Below, piece after piece: positions 62,759-64,000 of a DNA stretch of 64,000 nucleotides (position 1 is the first letter of the stretch; each line of letters starts with the position of its first letter). This DNA is from Hippophae tibetana. Lineage: Eukaryota; Streptophyta; Magnoliopsida; Rosales; Elaeagnaceae. The notes beneath the pieces are model-generated. The model saw nothing but the letters and a program-made list of their open reading frames with translations. It did no database searches and was not told the DNA's origin. Both the position numbers and the translations under genes were made by a program. The stretch spans positions 50,144,843 to 50,208,842 of the forward strand of contig CM072810.1 of NCBI GenBank assembly GCA_037013495.1, given 5' to 3'.

Positions 62759-64000
62759 ATGATAACTTTTGACTGGTTTATTGAAACGACTATATTATTA
62801 TATGAAAGCGAAGCCCTTAGCGATTCACACAATATGAGATGGCGTCAAATTTGGAATATCGTTTTTGTACCTAAATTTCACCATTTACATCATTTATTGA
62901 GGCTTTTTAGTTCTTTGCCCACCATTTCCGTTGTACTTACTTTCGATTTTATTCAAAAGATCCGTAAAGGAGATATTGGTGCAAACAAAGGGTCCTTTAT
63001 TTATGTGTTCAAACCCTATATATTCTTCCAAAAAAATGAGTAAAGAAAAAGGAAAAGGCTACTGTTCCCATTTAAAAAAGGAACAAAACATTTGACAAAT
63101 CGGAGTTCCAACTTTAAACGACTATAAACTTTTACATGCATATCGAGACAACTATTATAATATATCAAAATGAAGCCCGTACCGATTCAAAAAATCTGAT
63201 CTGGCCCCATAGAGGATCCATATTTTTGTACCCAAATTTCATTGTTTACAAAATTTACCGAGGGTTTTAAATGTTTGTCTCACCATTTCCGTTGTACTTA
63301 CTTTCTATTATATTGAAAAGAGCCGTGAAGGAGATATTTGTCCAACCAATTTTTTATTTATTTATGTGTTAAATCAATATATATTATTCCAAAAAATATC
63401 AGAAAAATGAAAGGAAAAGGCTATTGTTCCCATTTTAAACAGGAACAAAACATGTGATAAATCGGAGTTCCAACATTAAAGGATAATAAATTTTTACTCT
63501 GTCATCGAAACAACTATTATAATATATCAAAATGAAGCCCGTACCGATTTAAACAATCTCATTTGGCCTCAAAAAGGAAACACATTTTTGTACGCAAATT
63601 CCATCATTTACCGAGGGTTTTAAGTGTTTGTCTCACAATTTCCGTTGTACTTACTTTCTATTTTATTCAAAAGAGTCGTAAAGGAGATTTTGGTGCAACC
63701 AAAGTGTTCTTTATTTATGCGTTCAATAAATATCTATGCTTCCAAAGAACAAATAAGGGAAAAGAAAAAGAATGGAGGTACTCTCCACATTTTAAAAAAG
63801 AATAAAACATTTGATAAATCGCAATTTCAACTTTAAAAGATGATAACTTCTGACTCGGGTATTGAAACGACTATATTATTATATTAAACCGAAGCTCTAA
63901 GCGATTCACACAATATGAGATGGCATTAGATTTGGAATATTATTTTTGTACCTAAATTTCACCATTTACATCATTTATTGGGGCTTTTTAGTTTTTTTCC
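62759..64000. repeat. Trimeric HOR and partial A at the right edge
   Basis: One regular trimer (A 62759-63120, B 63121-63482, C 63483-63839) is followed by the first 161 bases of another A. The C monomer is short because nine bases are missing at about 63,600. The deletion differs from the one in the 51-62 kb C monomers. Confidence 0.9.

Larger units (their letters stand above)
1..64000. repeat. Satellite DNA array, A-B-C trimeric higher-order repeat of about 1,092 bases
   Basis: The window is entirely head-to-tail tandem repeats and both ends fall inside A monomers, so the array continues in both directions. Monomers are about 363-366 bases and come in three types in fixed order. A begins near a GATGATAAC block and carries GAGATGGCCTCAAATTTGG. 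B carries TTGCATATCGAGAC or CATGCATATCGAGAC and CTGATGTGGCC. C carries TCTGTTATCGAAAC and CTGATTTGGCC, and ends with AAGGGAAGAGAAAAAGAAAG. Successive A starts are usually 1,086-1,096 bases apart. I count 59 complete units between 994 and 63839, about 173 monomers. All are in the same orientation, with no insertion of foreign sequence. A non-coding eukaryotic satellite is the only reading I can support. The family and the chromosomal location are not identifiable from sequence alone. Confidence 0.97.

Noticed and set aside
1..64000. Hundreds of open frames of 60-113 codons, many with a hydrophobic look and an ATG start (for example 3183-3464, 4719-4958)
   Set aside because: They recur with the satellite period, overlap each other in two or three frames and on both strands, and break wherever a monomer has a small indel (for example 10,650, 22,841, 44,664). 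No frame joins monomers into a longer protein, and conservation follows the DNA rather than any one frame. A codon-substitution test (dN/dS near 1 in all frames) would settle it.
1..64000. CRISPR array
   Set aside because: Repeats are 364-base monomers with no short direct repeat separated by unique spacers, and there are no cas genes. The organism is most likely eukaryotic.
1..64000. Transposable element, LTR pair or rolling-circle element as the source of the repeats
   Set aside because: I see no terminal repeats, target-site duplications, protein domains or tRNA-binding site, and no point where the tandem order is interrupted.

Overview
The whole 64,000-base window is one uninterrupted satellite DNA array. 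I find no protein-coding gene, RNA gene, transposon, microsatellite block, inversion or unique sequence in it. It is built from head-to-tail monomers of about 363-366 bases in three diverged types, called A, B and C here, in the fixed order A-B-C. This gives a higher-order repeat (HOR) of about 1,092 bases. A hand count of 240 bases in one A monomer (3183-3422) gives 80 G+C, so it is AT-rich. This points to eukaryotic heterochromatin, such as a centromeric, pericentromeric or subtelomeric block. I do not recognise the satellite family and cannot name the organism from the sequence.

Layout. I define an A start as the base aligned to position 3183. Sixty A starts lie in the window: 994, 2088, 3183, 4275, 5369, 6461, 7553, 8647, 9739, 10832, 11924, 13015, 14108, 15199, 16292, 17382, 18475, 19567, 20658, 21750, 22841, 23933, 25022, 26114, 27205, 28296, 29388, 30479, 31570, 33025, 34117, 35212, 36303, 37395, 38487, 39580, 40670, 41759, 42487, 43578, 44664, 45754, 46844, 47931, 49022, 49751, 50842, 51920, 52999, 53726, 54803, 55882, 56973, 58053, 59132, 59859, 60950, 62030, 62759 and 63840. 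These bound 59 complete units: 53 trimers, five dimers (41759, 49022, 52999, 59132, 62030) and one tetramer (31570). From 994 to about 31.5 kb the array is strictly trimeric, with nested tandem duplications of 2, 3 or 4 HORs. From 31.5 to 34 kb there is a tetramer and two reciprocal-type hybrid monomers. From 34 to 49 kb it is mostly trimeric with single-HOR duplications and one dimer. From 49 to 63 kb it is a young composite region in which trimers and dimers are organised into 8- and 11-monomer super-units (periods about 2,883 and 3,977 bases).

The interest lies in how the array evolves. Every irregular unit I examined contains a hybrid monomer (B/C, C/B or B/A) whose crossover can be placed within a few tens of bases. 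These are the products expected from unequal exchange between monomers in register. Several hybrids have since been copied as part of larger blocks. All of the many 60-113 codon open frames repeat with the satellite period and occur in several overlapping frames of the same monomers. I treat them as incidental.
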